From positions 1 through 43,758 of the forward strand of contig JBFXEJ010000047.1 in the NCBI GenBank assembly GCA_050180235.1: a stretch of 43,758 nt of DNA, given 5' to 3'. The position numbers and the translations under genes are program-made. Position 1 is the stretch's first letter, and every line of letters begins with the position of its first letter. Below are positions 33,421 to 42,409 of the stretch, piece by piece. Source of the DNA: JAABRU01 sp050180235 (lineage in GTDB: Bacteria > Desulfobacterota > Desulfobacteria > Desulfobacterales > Desulfococcaceae). The notes beneath the pieces are model-generated. The model was not told the DNA's origin, did not search any database, and saw only the letters and a list, made by a program, of their open reading frames with translations.

Positions 33421-33547
33421 AAAATCAATGGAAAATTGGTATGATACATAATCCGGAGGAGTGCAGAAATTAAGCGGAGCGGTTTTTTGCAATAAGAAAC
33501 AGCGGAAAAACTGACAATATTGGATCAAATCAATGATGAATTGGTAT
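33421..33547 (+). repeat. Family B element
   Basis: Carries the forward signature hairpin (GGAGTGCAGAAATTAAGCGGAGCGGTTTTTTGCA region) and the right end GATGAATTGGTAT; the left end has lost its outer inverted repeat. It lies 50 bp before the DUF523 gene and may hold its upstream signals. Confidence 0.65.
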
Positions 33548-33597
33548 CAGAGATCGCAAATTACAGCGTGCAATCTGATTTTTCAGGGAGAACAGAT

Positions 33598-34542
33598 ATG
33601 GAAAAAATAAAACTGGGGGTAAGTGCGTGTCTGCTGGGTCATGAGGTCAGATATGACGGCGGGCATAAACTGAATCATTTTATCCGGGATATTCTGGGAC
33701 AGTTTGCTGATTTTGTTCCGGTCTGTCCTGAAAACGAATGCGGCATGGGCATTCCCCGTGAAGCCCTGCGCCTGACCGGTTTGCCGGAAAATCCCCGGCT
33801 GATTACCAACCGGACACAGAAAGACTGTACACAGCAGATGCAGGACTGGGCACATGAACGCCTGAATGAACTGGAAAAAGAGGATCTCTGCGGGTTTATC
33901 TTTAAAAAAGACTCCCCAAGCAGCGGTCTGTACCGGGTAAAAGTATACAATGACATCGGCCAGGCTGTAAAAAATGGCACTGGCATTTTTGCCAAAGCAT
34001 TTGTCCAGCGATTCCCACTGCTTCCGGTGGAAGAGGACGGGCGGCTTAATGATGCGGATCTTCGGGAAAATTTTGTTGAGAGCATTTTTGTTTTCAAACG
34101 GCTGCGGGAGCTTGTGCAGAAGAAAAAAAGCCGCGGAGCTCTGGTGGATTTTCATACCCGGCACAAACTTCTTGTCATGGCACACAGTCCCCAGCATTAC
34201 AAAATCATGGGAAAACTCGTAGCAGGGACTTCCGGAAGTTTGGAAGAAATGTATGCGGAATACATCCGGACAATGGCCGAAGCCCTCAGGCTCCGGGCCA
34301 CACCCCGCAAGCATATCAATGTACTGCAGCATATCATGGGGTATTTCAAAAAACAGCTTTCCGCAGGTGAAAAACAGGAACTCCTTGAACTTCTGGAAAT
34401 GTACAGGGATGGGCATATTCCTCTAATCGTTCCTGTGACAATGATGAACCATTTTGTCCGGAAATATGAGCAGCCTTATCTTAGGGAACAGTATTATCTC
34501 AGTCCCCATCCACTGGAACTCCGGCTGCGGAATCATGTATAA
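33598..34542 (+). CDS. DUF523-DUF1722 fusion protein (TudS/YbgA-like)
   Basis: 314 aa from the ATG at 33598, with GGGAG 9 nt upstream; the longer frame runs back into the repeat. Residues 1-150 are DUF523: VSACLLGHEVRYDGGHK, VCPENECGMGIPRE and FKKDSPSSG. Stand-alone DUF523 proteins include thiouracil desulfurase (TudS), which uses a cluster held by three Cys; the equivalent Cys are visible. Residues 180-310 are DUF1722 (YbgA). The fused form is widespread. The next gene follows after 78 nt. Confidence 0.85.
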   Translation: MEKIKLGVSACLLGHEVRYDGGHKLNHFIRDILGQFADFVPVCPENECGMGIPREALRLTGLPENPRLITNRTQKDCTQQMQDWAHERLNELEKEDLCGFIFKKDSPSSGLYRVKVYNDIGQAVKNGTGIFAKAFVQRFPLLPVEEDGRLNDADLRENFVESIFVFKRLRELVQKKKSRGALVDFHTRHKLLVMAHSPQHYKIMGKLVAGTSGSLEEMYAEYIRTMAEALRLRATPRKHINVLQHIMGYFKKQLSAGEKQELLELLEMYRDGHIPLIVPVTMMNHFVRKYEQPYLREQYYLSPHPLELRLRNHV

Positions 34543-34620
34543 GGAAAGAGTCAGTGGCAGGGATCAGGATTTGGAGCGGCCGACTTCAGAATTATCACCA
34601 TTACCCGGAAAGGAGGTCAT

Positions 34621-35070
34621 TTGAATCAGATTTCAGAATGGAAACAGAAGATCAGGGAATTGTTTGCTTCCCAGATGCTGGCAGTGCTGGCAAGCGGGGA
34701 CGGGAAAGGGCCTTATACCAGTCTGGTGGCTTTTTCCTGCACAGATGATTTGAGATTCCTGCTTTTTGTCACAGACCGTTTTACCCGGAAATACAAAAAT
34801 ATGGCAGAAAATCCAAATGTCTCCCTGCTTATTGACAACCGGAGCAATCATCCATCGGATTTTGAAAATGCGATTGCCGTAACCGCAGTCGGAAAGGCCG
34901 CAGCAGCGGGAGAGGATGAAAAAGAGGAGATGAGAGAATGTTTTCTGTCCAAACATCCCCAACTCAAAAATTTTGTCAATGCTCCGGCCACTGTTCTAAT
35001 GAAAGTGGAAACAGATTTCTACTATCCGGTCTCCTGTTTTCAGCAGGTGCAGGAAATTTCCATGAAGTAA
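34621..35070 (+). CDS. Pyridoxamine 5'-phosphate oxidase-like flavoprotein
   Basis: 149 aa from a TTG start, chosen because AAGGAGGT sits 5 nt before it. Split-barrel FMN-binding fold: MLAVLASGDGKGPYTSLVAFS, FLLFVTDRFTRKYKNMAENPNVSLLIDNR, and a C-terminal VLMKVETDFYYPV strand. Such proteins bind FMN or F420/heme and act as small reductases or general stress proteins. The partner is unknown. Confidence 0.85.
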   Translation: MNQISEWKQKIRELFASQMLAVLASGDGKGPYTSLVAFSCTDDLRFLLFVTDRFTRKYKNMAENPNVSLLIDNRSNHPSDFENAIAVTAVGKAAAAGEDEKEEMRECFLSKHPQLKNFVNAPATVLMKVETDFYYPVSCFQQVQEISMK

Positions 35071-35173
35071 TTCTGCTCCGGGCAGGGGCCTTCTGCGTAA
35101 CATGAGTTACTGACTGATGTTACGCAATGCTGTCATACCGGAGAAAGGCTTGTATCCAGAACTATCTGATATT

Positions 35174-35302
35174 ATACCGGTTAGCCATTGGTTTTATATG
35201 ATGCTGAACAGCAAATCCGGAGGAGTGCAAAAATTGGGCGGAGCGGTTTTTTGCATACATAATCCGGAGGAGTGCAAAAATTGAGCGGAGCGGTTTTTTG
35301 CA
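35174..35302 (+). repeat. Family B element with internal duplication
   Basis: The left end is ATACCGGTTAGCCATTGG; the signature hairpin block occurs twice in tandem (from about 35213 and 35259, 46 bp apart, one mismatch in the core). The right end is missing. No gene lies between 35071 and 35524. Confidence 0.7.
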
Positions 35303-35524
35303 CTCCCTCAAAAAGGATCTTTCCCTGAAGCAGCAGCTTCCTGATGTGGTTATAATCAGGAAAAGAGAGGGAGAAATTCCGGATGTCCTTCCGGACGGAC
35401 TGGAAAATCTCGTTTCCCACAAATTTCTATAAAATATATGAATTGACAAGATTTTGGGTTATCTTGAAACTTAAGATATTGTTTATATAAAAATATGGTC
35501 AAACAGTTATTTTACCATAGGCTG

Positions 35525-36553
35525 TTATTCATATTCGAAAACAAGAAAACTGCTTTTTTCCCATCCTCCGGGTATGTAACAGTTAATAAAGACTCCCACC
35601 GCATCCTTTTCATCATATCGGAATTTCACAGCCCCCGCCACTCTGAATATGATTTCTTCAGTATCTTTTTTTTCTTCCGGTGCCAAAAGATTTGGCAAAA
35701 ATTTTTTTATGCCCCGTATGTGAAAAAAAGTTCTGAATTCTGTTTTGCCTGATTCTGATGTCACAATTTTATGCAGTTTCAAAGGTTCAAGTATACCATC
35801 ATAATCATCATAAAAAATATTTGTCTTAAAATTTTCAGCGGCTTTTGCATTTTCTTCTATGCAATAACTCCTTGCAGCGTATTCCGCGTCATTGCATTCG
35901 TCGAATAAGATGTGGGCGGCTTTTTCAACCCGGATTTTTCCGGGGCAGATACTCCAGATATAAAGACACTGTTCGGGTTCTGACAGATAATTTCTCCGAC
36001 GGACCGAATCCGAGAGAAATCTGTTTTTAAAGGTTTCCGGCAAGACCGGTTTTTTGATATAAGTCCCGTCCTTTTCAACCGATTCGACACGGCTCCATTG
36101 TCTGCTGTCTGTTCCAAAACAGAAAATATAATGAGTGTGACTGGAATTTTTTTCAGGGCCCGGTTCCTGAACCGAATAAATCAGATCATTTCCCGATACT
36201 GTCTGGAATGAGAAACTCCAGTCATCATAACGCTGACATTTCCTTTCAGGAAAGTCCGCAGGCAGCGGATGAATCTTATAATTGATATTCTTATCAGGGA
36301 TTATTTCCCCCACGCCGAACAACATATGGGATGAGGTATATCCTCCTGATAACGGACTGTAAGACAAATACTTCGTAAAACCGTAATATATGGTGCCGTC
36401 CGGCATAGAAATCATATCACATGATTCTGCCGGATAAGGCAGAATCATGTATTTTGTCAGATTCTTCCTGCATGACAGATATACAGGACGCCCGGATGAC
36501 TTTGTGACAAGCGTCCTGCATGCATAAAAAAAGCGTTTCAGATAATCATACAT
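35525..36553 (-). CDS. Unknown protein, duplicated paralogue 1
   Basis: 342 aa, soluble, no signal peptide. Unrecognised family. Aromatic- and strand-rich (TIYYGFTKYLSYSPLSGGYT, QTVSGNDLIYSVQEPGPEK, QWSRVESVEKDG), suggesting a beta-propeller-like or beta-sandwich fold. The C-terminal half has LYIWSICPGKIRVEKAAHIL and a final FINCYIPGGWEKSS. The near-identical copy at 37573-38598 differs at roughly a dozen residues plus one deleted residue. Both frames are intact, so both may be in use. An immunity or effector role beside RHS fragments is possible but unproven. Confidence 0.7.
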   Translation of the reverse strand: MYDYLKRFFYACRTLVTKSSGRPVYLSCRKNLTKYMILPYPAESCDMISMPDGTIYYGFTKYLSYSPLSGGYTSSHMLFGVGEIIPDKNINYKIHPLPADFPERKCQRYDDWSFSFQTVSGNDLIYSVQEPGPEKNSSHTHYIFCFGTDSRQWSRVESVEKDGTYIKKPVLPETFKNRFLSDSVRRRNYLSEPEQCLYIWSICPGKIRVEKAAHILFDECNDAEYAARSYCIEENAKAAENFKTNIFYDDYDGILEPLKLHKIVTSESGKTEFRTFFHIRGIKKFLPNLLAPEEKKDTEEIIFRVAGAVKFRYDEKDAVGVFINCYIPGGWEKSSFLVFEYE

Positions 36554-36587
36554 AATAAATACCCTGATAAAAAAATAAGTTATTTAG

Positions 36588-36671
36588 GTAGCAGGCAGGG
36601 TGTGCAAAATCGCTTTCCGTACAGGGCAGACCGGATTTCCGACAGAGATTTTGCACATCCTGCTGCTTACC
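36588..36671. repeat. Family D inverted-repeat element
   Basis: Ends GCAGGCAGGGTGTGCAAAAT and its inverse (ATTTTGCACATCCTGCTGC) around GGGCAGACCGGATTTCC. Other copies: 37371-37449, 38633-38697, 40528-40605. It lies upstream of the paralogue 1 gene. Confidence 0.7.
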
Positions 36672-37320
36672 TGACTCTTTTCCTGCATGTACCATCATAA
36701 ATACATCCGAAATCATTGCTTCCTTCAGGAGGTTCCCATTCTCCGTTTTCTCTCAATACCTTGACGATCACAAATTTTTTGAAAAAGAAACCTTTTTCCT
36801 TTGTTACTATCCCGGCAATCTGCAGACAATCGCTGATTGAACGATGTAAGCTTGTTAATTCTTTATTACTGAGTTGTGTCAGCAAAAAATCAATCGCTTC
36901 TTTTCGGATGTGTGAGACAGCCTGACTGATATTCAGAAAATCCCGCTTCCTTGCGATCCCACCGTTATCCCAGAGCATTGTTTTCATATCTTCGAAAGAA
37001 ACCGTGCCGATCTTTATCAACTGGGCGGTGATATGAACCCATTTTTCCGAATAAAGCGGCAAAGATTTCCGCATTTCCTCGAATAACGGAACTGCTTCTG
37101 CCGCCTTCAGATCTCCCAGCGCCCGGATGGCGACCTCGGAAATTTCGGTTTTTTCATGGCTGAAGGGTATCAGTTCATAAATTCCGTCAGTGTCATGCAG
37201 CACCTTCAGCAAAAACGGAACGGCCTCAGCCGAATTTTCTTCGATTGCCTGCAAAATAAGATCAATACGTTCTTTCGGATTTCCGCCTGAAACTATTCTG
37301 CCCCACTTTTTTTCATCCAT
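36667..37320 (-). CDS. HEAT-repeat-like protein between the duplicated genes
   Basis: 217 aa. Helical repeats such as AEAVPFLLKVLHD and EVAIRALGDLKAAEAVPLFEEM fit HEAT/PBS-lyase-type repeats; the C-terminal third (FFFKKFVIVKVL, then NDFGCIYDGTCRKR) is not repeat-like. GGAAGGAGA precedes the ATG. Its 3' end overlaps the family D repeat by a few bases. It could be an immunity or scaffold protein linked to the flanking paralogues; no direct evidence. Confidence 0.6.
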   Translation of the reverse strand: MDEKKWGRIVSGGNPKERIDLILQAIEENSAEAVPFLLKVLHDTDGIYELIPFSHEKTEISEVAIRALGDLKAAEAVPLFEEMRKSLPLYSEKWVHITAQLIKIGTVSFEDMKTMLWDNGGIARKRDFLNISQAVSHIRKEAIDFLLTQLSNKELTSLHRSISDCLQIAGIVTKEKGFFFKKFVIVKVLRENGEWEPPEGSNDFGCIYDGTCRKRVR

Positions 37321-37370
37321 GCAAATCTCCTTCCATTCTCATCTGTCTGTATCATTTCGGATGCCCGAAA

Positions 37371-37449
37371 AGCAGGTAGGGTGTGCAAAATCGCTTTACG
37401 TGCAGGGCAGACCGGATTTCCGGCAGCGATTTTGCACACCCTACTTGCT
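37371..37449. repeat. Family D element (best preserved copy)
   Basis: AGCAGGTAGGGTGTGCAAAA at the left pairs with TTTTGCACACCCTACTTGCT at the right, about 25 bp of inverted ends. It marks the left border of the second duplication unit. Confidence 0.75.
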
Positions 37450-37572
37450 GGAAAATCTCGTTTCCCGCAAATTTCTATAAAATATATGAATTGACAAGAT
37501 TTTGGGTTATTTTGAAACTTAAGATATTGCTTATATAAAAATATGGTCAAACAGTTATTTTACCATAGGCTG

Positions 37573-38598
37573 TTATTCATATTCGAAAACAAGAAAACTG
37601 CTTTTTTCCCATCCTCCGGGTATGTAACAGTTAATAAAGACACCCACCGCATCCTTTTCATCATATCGGAATTTCACAGCCTCCGCCACGTTGAATATGA
37701 TTTCTTCAGTATCTTTTTTTTCTTCAGGTGCCAAAAGATTTGGCAAAAATTTTTTTATGCCCCGTATGTGAAAAAAAGTTCTGAATTCTGTTTTGCCTGA
37801 TTCTGATGTCACAATTTTCTGCAGTTTCAAAGGGTCAAGTATACTATCATAATCATCATAAAAAATATTTGTCTTAAAATTTTCAGCGGCTTTTGCATTC
37901 TCTTCTATGCAATAACTCCTTGCAGCGTATTCCGCGTCATTGCATTCGTCGAATAAGATGTGGGCGGCTTTTTCAACCCGGATTTTTCCGGGGCAGATAC
38001 TCCAGATATAAAGACACTGTTCGGGTTCTGACAGATAATTTCTCCGACGGACCGAATCCGAGAGAAATCTGTTTTTAAAGGTTTCCGGCAAGACCGGTTT
38101 TTTGATATAAGTCCCGTCCTTTTCAACCGATTCGACACGGCTCCATTGTCTGCTGTCTGTTCCAAAACAGAAAATATAATGAGTGTGACTGGAATTTTTT
38201 TCAGGGCCCGGTTCCTGAACCGAATAAATCAGATCATTTCCCGATACTGTCTGGAATGAGAAACTCCAGTCATCATAACCCTGACATTTCCTTTCAGGAA
38301 AGTCCGCAGGCAGCGGATGAATCTTATAATCGATATTCTTATCAGGGATTATTTCCCCCACGCCGAACATATGGGATGAGGTATATCCTCCTGATAACGG
38401 CCTGTAAGACAAATACTTCGTAAAACCGTAATATATGGTGCCGTCCGGCATGGAAATCAGATCGGATGATTCTCCCGAATAAGGCAGAAGAATGTATTTT
38501 GTCAGATTCTTCCTGCATGACAGATATACAGGACGCCCGGATGACTTTGTGACAAGCGTCCTGCATGCATAAAAAAAGCGTTTCAGATAATCATACAT
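37573..38598 (-). CDS. Unknown protein, duplicated paralogue 2
   Basis: 341 aa, near-identical to the product of 35525-36553. Differences cluster at residues about 36-46 (ILLPYSGESSDLIS against MILPYPAESCDMIS), with one residue missing after SSHM and changes at GILEPLKLH/SILDPLKLQ near the C-terminus. The frame is intact despite the divergence, which suggests selection on both copies. No function recognised. Confidence 0.7.
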   Translation of the reverse strand: MYDYLKRFFYACRTLVTKSSGRPVYLSCRKNLTKYILLPYSGESSDLISMPDGTIYYGFTKYLSYRPLSGGYTSSHMFGVGEIIPDKNIDYKIHPLPADFPERKCQGYDDWSFSFQTVSGNDLIYSVQEPGPEKNSSHTHYIFCFGTDSRQWSRVESVEKDGTYIKKPVLPETFKNRFLSDSVRRRNYLSEPEQCLYIWSICPGKIRVEKAAHILFDECNDAEYAARSYCIEENAKAAENFKTNIFYDDYDSILDPLKLQKIVTSESGKTEFRTFFHIRGIKKFLPNLLAPEEKKDTEEIIFNVAEAVKFRYDEKDAVGVFINCYIPGGWEKSSFLVFEYE

Positions 38599-38632
38599 GA
38601 TAAATACCCCGATAAAAAGATAAGTTATTTAG

Positions 38633-38697
38633 GTAGCAGGCAGGGTGTGCAAAATCGCTTTACGTAAAGGGCAGACCGGATTTTTGCACACCTGCTG
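38633..38697. repeat. Family D element, shortened
   Basis: GCAGGCAGGGTGTGCAAAAT left end; part of the interior is deleted before TTTTGCACACCTGC. Confidence 0.6.
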
Positions 38698-39074
38698 CTG
38701 TTCCCCTCCCTGCAGCACGGTTTCCGGCTTTCGGGACACGCCTGTATCCCGGTTATCCTGAGAACCCGGGTTCATAACAGCCGGCACTGCGGATGCAGAG
38801 TGCCGCAGAAAAGACAGACGGTGTTCATGCGGGGGCGGTCATCTGCGTCATCCGTGAAATCTGCGTGAATCTGCGGTTCTGACATTCACCGGTGGGCAAC
38901 ACTCCGCTTTTTCCCACCCGACCTGACTGTTTATACACACAATATTATTGGAATAGTTTTTTCACCATACGGATTTTTCAAGTGCCTGTTTTTTAAAGAA
39001 CCGGTTTTGTGCAGTGCAACATTCACTTCTATAAAAATCAGCATGTTAAAATTCAACTGCATAACTCCCAATAT
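38698..39074. other. Intergenic patchwork
   Basis: Bases 38697-38741 match 40600-40642, the tail of an RHS fragment. Around 38835-38882, GGGGGCGGTCATCTGCGTCA and the following CCGTGAAATCTGCGTGAATC match 42359-42405. No gene. This looks like debris left by earlier insertions and deletions. Confidence 0.5.
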
Positions 39075-39836
39075 TTACAGAATAATTTTTTCACCATAAG
39101 ACGACATTTCTTCAATCCAATATGTTTGTTTATGCCTTTTTCTTTCAAATTCTGATTTTGCATATTCAGCTTCAAGTTTACTCCAATATTCTTCTACAGT
39201 AAATATATTCCCATTATCATCTTGCCTACACAAAACCCATTTTGGGTAAAACGCATTATTTCCTTTTGGCTTCACTATTGTTTCTACATTTTTAAAACTT
39301 CGTGCAAGAAGAGCGGTCTCTTGACAATGCTCTCTTCCGTGCTCTGGATCATATATACATTCACCAGTGACTTTATTTATAATACACCAGTTTTTATCCC
39401 ATTCTTCAGGTTTGTAAATAAAGTATATCTTTGCAGAATTCCTTTTCTCTAAATATATTTTCAGCTCTGATATTTCAATTTTGTCTATTGAGGAGTATAC
39501 ATTTCTTAGTATTCCATTATGATCTTTAGTATAGACAGAGAAATTTGGCTTTTCTATTTCATTTTTTATCCAGATGATATTTTCTAAAAAAATTGTTGGA
39601 GCGCTATCAAAATTTTTAATAACACTCCACATAAATGGTTCATATTCTTGTTGTTGAACCATACAATCAACCACTGCAAATCTATTGGTTAGGTGATGGT
39701 GAAAGTAAGTCACCGTGAATAAAAATTCATTTATTTTTCCATACCATTTGTCTATAGGACCTACTTGATCTCCATCATCTGGATTTCTAATTGGATTAAA
39801 TGGGATTTCAGGTAGTGGGTCTGCACATACTGACAA
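39075..39836 (-). CDS. Low-GC protein of unknown function, 5' end formed by a repeat
   Basis: 253 codons from a TTG at 39836. The first seven or eight codons lie in the end of the inverted-repeat element at 39812, so the original start was probably lost or replaced; a true start could be an internal codon. Readable features: LPEIPFNPIRNPDDGDQVG, WYGKINEFLFTVTYFHHHL, HGREHCQETALLARSFKNVE. The strongly AT-rich composition differs from neighbours, suggesting recent arrival. No family recognised; an RHS-linked toxin or immunity piece is possible. Confidence 0.5.
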   Translation of the reverse strand: MSVCADPLPEIPFNPIRNPDDGDQVGPIDKWYGKINEFLFTVTYFHHHLTNRFAVVDCMVQQQEYEPFMWSVIKNFDSAPTIFLENIIWIKNEIEKPNFSVYTKDHNGILRNVYSSIDKIEISELKIYLEKRNSAKIYFIYKPEEWDKNWCIINKVTGECIYDPEHGREHCQETALLARSFKNVETIVKPKGNNAFYPKWVLCRQDDNGNIFTVEEYWSKLEAEYAKSEFERKRHKQTYWIEEMSSYGEKIIL

Positions 39837-40496
39837 AAAATTAACTATTTGATATTATTATATTTTAAAAAATATACTGATTTTTGTCCATACATAATAA
39901 ATACAAATAGTTATACGATACATCCATGATACTGCTTATACTGATTATAAATAACATATTGATTTATATATTAAAAAAATCAGTATGAGCAGTCCCACTA
40001 CCGGATTTCAGAGTTAAGCTGACTTAAACTGAGATCCAGCATTATCCGTTCTCCAAGGTATTTTTTTTGGATTAAATATTTCTTTTTAAAAAGATTTAAG
40101 AAAGAATTTCTATCTAACCATTCCATAGCAATACCACTGTATCCTTTGAAAAAACGGTTGATCACGATTTCCGCCCCCGAATGTTGGAGCCCGTAACCGG
40201 TTCTGCTACTACCCGCTTAGCCGCCCCCGCCCCGTAAAGGCCAGGAACTGAATTTTTCTCCAATCAATATTTACCTATTTTTACCTACCAAATAATCCAT
40301 ATCTTGGTAGCGGGACTTTTCATGCTGATTTTTTTAATATATAAATCAATATGTTATTTATAATCAGTATAAGCAGTATCATGGATGTATCGTATAAATG
40401 TTTGTATTTATTATGTATAGACAAAAATCAGTATATTTTTGAAAATATAATAATATTAAGCAGTTATTTTTTTGTCAGTATGTGCAGACCCACTAC
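39812..40496. repeat. Composite element: two inverted 190-bp family A units around a core
   Basis: The left unit (39812-40001) and right unit (40307-40496) each begin and end with GTAGTGGG-type inverted ends, and the two units are near-inverses of each other over their full length. The outermost ends match over at least 30 bp (GTAGTGGGTCTGCACATAC and on). Between them lie 305 bp of unrelated, partly GC-rich DNA. Structure as of two MITE-like elements carrying a passenger. Confidence 0.75.
39998..40216 (-). pseudogene. Gene fragment in the core of the composite element
   Basis: A 72-codon open frame with no convincing start ends at TAG inside the left unit. Part of it reads GAEIVINRFFKGYSGIAMEW and LDRNSFLNLFKKKYLIQ, which looks protein-like. 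Possibly the C-terminal scrap of a gene captured between the two elements. Family not recognised. Confidence 0.3.
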
Positions 40497-40527
40497 CCAT
40501 ATCTTTAATTCCTTTATAATCGATTTT

Positions 40528-40605
40528 AGCAGGTAGGGTGTGCAAAATCGCTTTACGTACAGGGCAGACCGGATTTCCGGCAGCGGTTTTGCACACCTGC
40601 TGCTG
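40528..40605. repeat. Family D element
   Basis: GCAGGTAGGGTGTGCAAAAT to GGTTTTGCACACCTGC; it truncates the adjacent RHS fragment's frame. Confidence 0.7.
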
Positions 40606-40975
40606 TTCCCCTCCCTGCAGCACGGTTTCCGGCTTTCGGGACGGTGACGGTGCTTTCCTTTACCACATTCCAGCCCTCATACACAAACAGTTTTTCGGTT
40701 TCCGGGGCCGGGTTCCAGGCTGTGCCGCTGTGCACAAACACCTGTTTTCTGACTCTTCTTCCCATGTAATCATACAGGAAGGTGATTTTTCTGTCACCGG
40801 ACACCGGGTTCTGCGGCTGCACGGACACAGGGCGGTTTTCCGCATTCCACTGATAAACACCGTCTCTGTATTTCAGCAGGCTGCCGTCATCATCGTATTC
40901 CGGGGCTGCCGCGGGTGCTGTGCCCTGATTTGTCTCCGTGTACCGGTTGAGCACGTTTGTCTCATAACTCAGGGC
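40606..40975 (-). pseudogene. RHS-repeat protein fragment
   Basis: The minus frame contains LLKYRDGVYQWNAENRPVSV, ITFLYDYMGRRVRKQV and KLFVYEGWNVVKE, classic RHS/YD-repeat sequence normally just before the conserved core. The frame reads on into the family D repeat and then stops; the N-terminal part is absent because unrelated DNA (the Rpn gene) starts near 41000. A remnant of a polymorphic toxin gene. Confidence 0.75.
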
Positions 40976-41084
40976 TGCTGTGTGCAGGCCGGTGTCTGTT
41001 TTCCGGAATATTTTTTGACTTTCCCATGAAATTCTGACAGAATGGCGGAAACGGAATCAGGAAAAACACAGCCGGCGGACGGAT

Positions 41085-42119
41085 TTGAACATGAGTGACC
41101 TGCAGGAAATATTTGAAAAATCGTTGAACAGCCCGCATGATGCGGCCTTTAAGTCGGCCTTTAAGAAAATGGCTGTGGCACGGGGCTTCTTTGAGTCTTA
41201 TTTTCCGGAGAATATCAGGAAACATATTGATTTTGACAGTATGGAAATCACGGACGGAAGTTATGTTGACGAAAAGCTGAGGGATAAGCATTCTGATATT
41301 GTTTACAAAACAAAAATAAAGGGGCTGGACGCATTCCTGTACATTCTGTTTGAGCACCAGAGCACGCCTGATCCCATGATGGTGTTCCGGCTGCTGTGTT
41401 ACATGGTGAACATCTGGAAAGAGTGGCTTGACCAGAACCCGGATGCGAAATGTCTTCCGGTCATTTTCCCGGCTGTTCTGTATCACGGAAAGAAAAAGTG
41501 GAAGTCGCCCCGGACAATGGGCGGAATGATTCAGGGCGGTGAGGAATTTTCGGAACATCTGCCGGATTTCACCTATGAACTGTATGATCTGGGGAAATAT
41601 CCGGATGAGATGCTCACCCTCGGCGATAATATGGCCGTGGGGACTGTCCTTTATCTCTTCAAACATATATTTGATAAGGATTTCGGGGATATTTTCGCCA
41701 ATGCCGTGGAACTCCTGAAAAGGATACGGATGAAAGATGAGTCCGTATTTCTGGAATTTCTGGAATGGGTGCTGCGGTACACCTATCACGCAAGGAATGA
41801 GGATGAGAGCACGGTCAGGGGATACATTGATCAGGGGATGGACAAAATAAACGATGAAAATGCAGGGAGGATTGCCATGACGGTTGCGGAACAGATCAGA
41901 CAGAGGGGGCAGGATGAAGGGAAAATAATAGCACTTCAGGATATCCTTCTGAAACAGTTAAAAAAACGATTCGGCTTCACTTCACAGAACATCGAGCACA
42001 GACTCCGCCAATCCGGCCCGGATATGCTGGACAGATTCGGGGAAAGCATCTTTGATTTCAGGAATCTGAAAGACGCCGAAAAATGGTGGGATGATTACGG
42101 GAAAAAGGGGAATGCCTGA
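41085..42119 (+). CDS. Rpn-family recombination-promoting nuclease / putative transposase
   Basis: 344 aa. N-terminal PD-(D/E)XK-type domain: HDAAFKSAFKKM, then EKLRDKHSDIVYKTKIKG with the conserved Asp, and FLYILFEHQSTPDP with the Glu-x-Gln. The C-terminal half, with QDILLKQLKKRFG, matches the family. The Asp...ExQ arrangement is the nuclease core of RpnA-like proteins, which nick DNA and promote recA-independent recombination. A second start codon, 6 nt in, is possible. It lies between two RHS fragments on the opposite strand. Confidence 0.88.
   Translation: MNMSDLQEIFEKSLNSPHDAAFKSAFKKMAVARGFFESYFPENIRKHIDFDSMEITDGSYVDEKLRDKHSDIVYKTKIKGLDAFLYILFEHQSTPDPMMVFRLLCYMVNIWKEWLDQNPDAKCLPVIFPAVLYHGKKKWKSPRTMGGMIQGGEEFSEHLPDFTYELYDLGKYPDEMLTLGDNMAVGTVLYLFKHIFDKDFGDIFANAVELLKRIRMKDESVFLEFLEWVLRYTYHARNEDESTVRGYIDQGMDKINDENAGRIAMTVAEQIRQRGQDEGKIIALQDILLKQLKKRFGFTSQNIEHRLRQSGPDMLDRFGESIFDFRNLKDAEKWWDDYGKKGNA
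42066..42117 (+). repeat. 52-bp direct repeat, copy 1 (end of Rpn gene)
   Basis: CTGAAAGACGCCGAAAAATG and on recurs at 42207-42258 with one mismatch, 141 bp later. The second copy is the tail of a lost Rpn gene or a slip-type duplication. Confidence 0.8.
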
Positions 42120-42206
42120 ACCGGCTCCGTCTGCTGCGGAAATGCACGGAAGCGGACGGAAAATCATGGGAATCTTTCAATCAGGTGAATCATGGTTCAG
42201 ACAGCA

Positions 42207-42258
42207 CTGAAAGACGCCGAAAAATGGTGGGATGATTACGGGAAAGAGGGGAATGCCT
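42207..42258 (+). repeat. 52-bp direct repeat, copy 2
   Basis: Same sequence as 42066-42117 but not attached to a coding frame. Bases 42259-42405 carry the short repeat also seen at 38835-38882. Confidence 0.8.
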
Positions 42259-42409
42259 TACACACGGTTCCGGAATCCGCAATGGAAAAATCCTGAAAAT
42301 CCTTTAATCCTGTGAATCCCGGTTCAGACAGCAGCACAGCCGGAACCGCAGACGCAGGGGCGGTCACCTGCGTCATCCGTGAAATCCGCGTGAATCTGCG
42401 GTTCGGACA

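Larger units (their letters stand above)
35400..36672. repeat. 1.25-kb direct duplication, copy 1
   Basis: Matches 37448-38697 at an offset of about 2,048 bp across the whole unknown gene plus about 100 bp of downstream flank and the family D repeat upstream. Differences are scattered single bases and one lost codon, so the duplication is not brand-new. Confidence 0.85.
37448..38697. repeat. 1.25-kb direct duplication, copy 2
   Basis: Second copy of 35400-36672; begins CTGGAAAATCTCGTTTCCCG in the flank and ends in a family D repeat. Family D elements lie at the borders of both units, which makes recombination between them a plausible cause of the duplication. Confidence 0.85.

Noticed and set aside
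41085..42119. Rpn gene as a clean insertion inside one RHS gene
   Set aside because: The RHS pieces on either side are in the wrong order to be halves of one gene.
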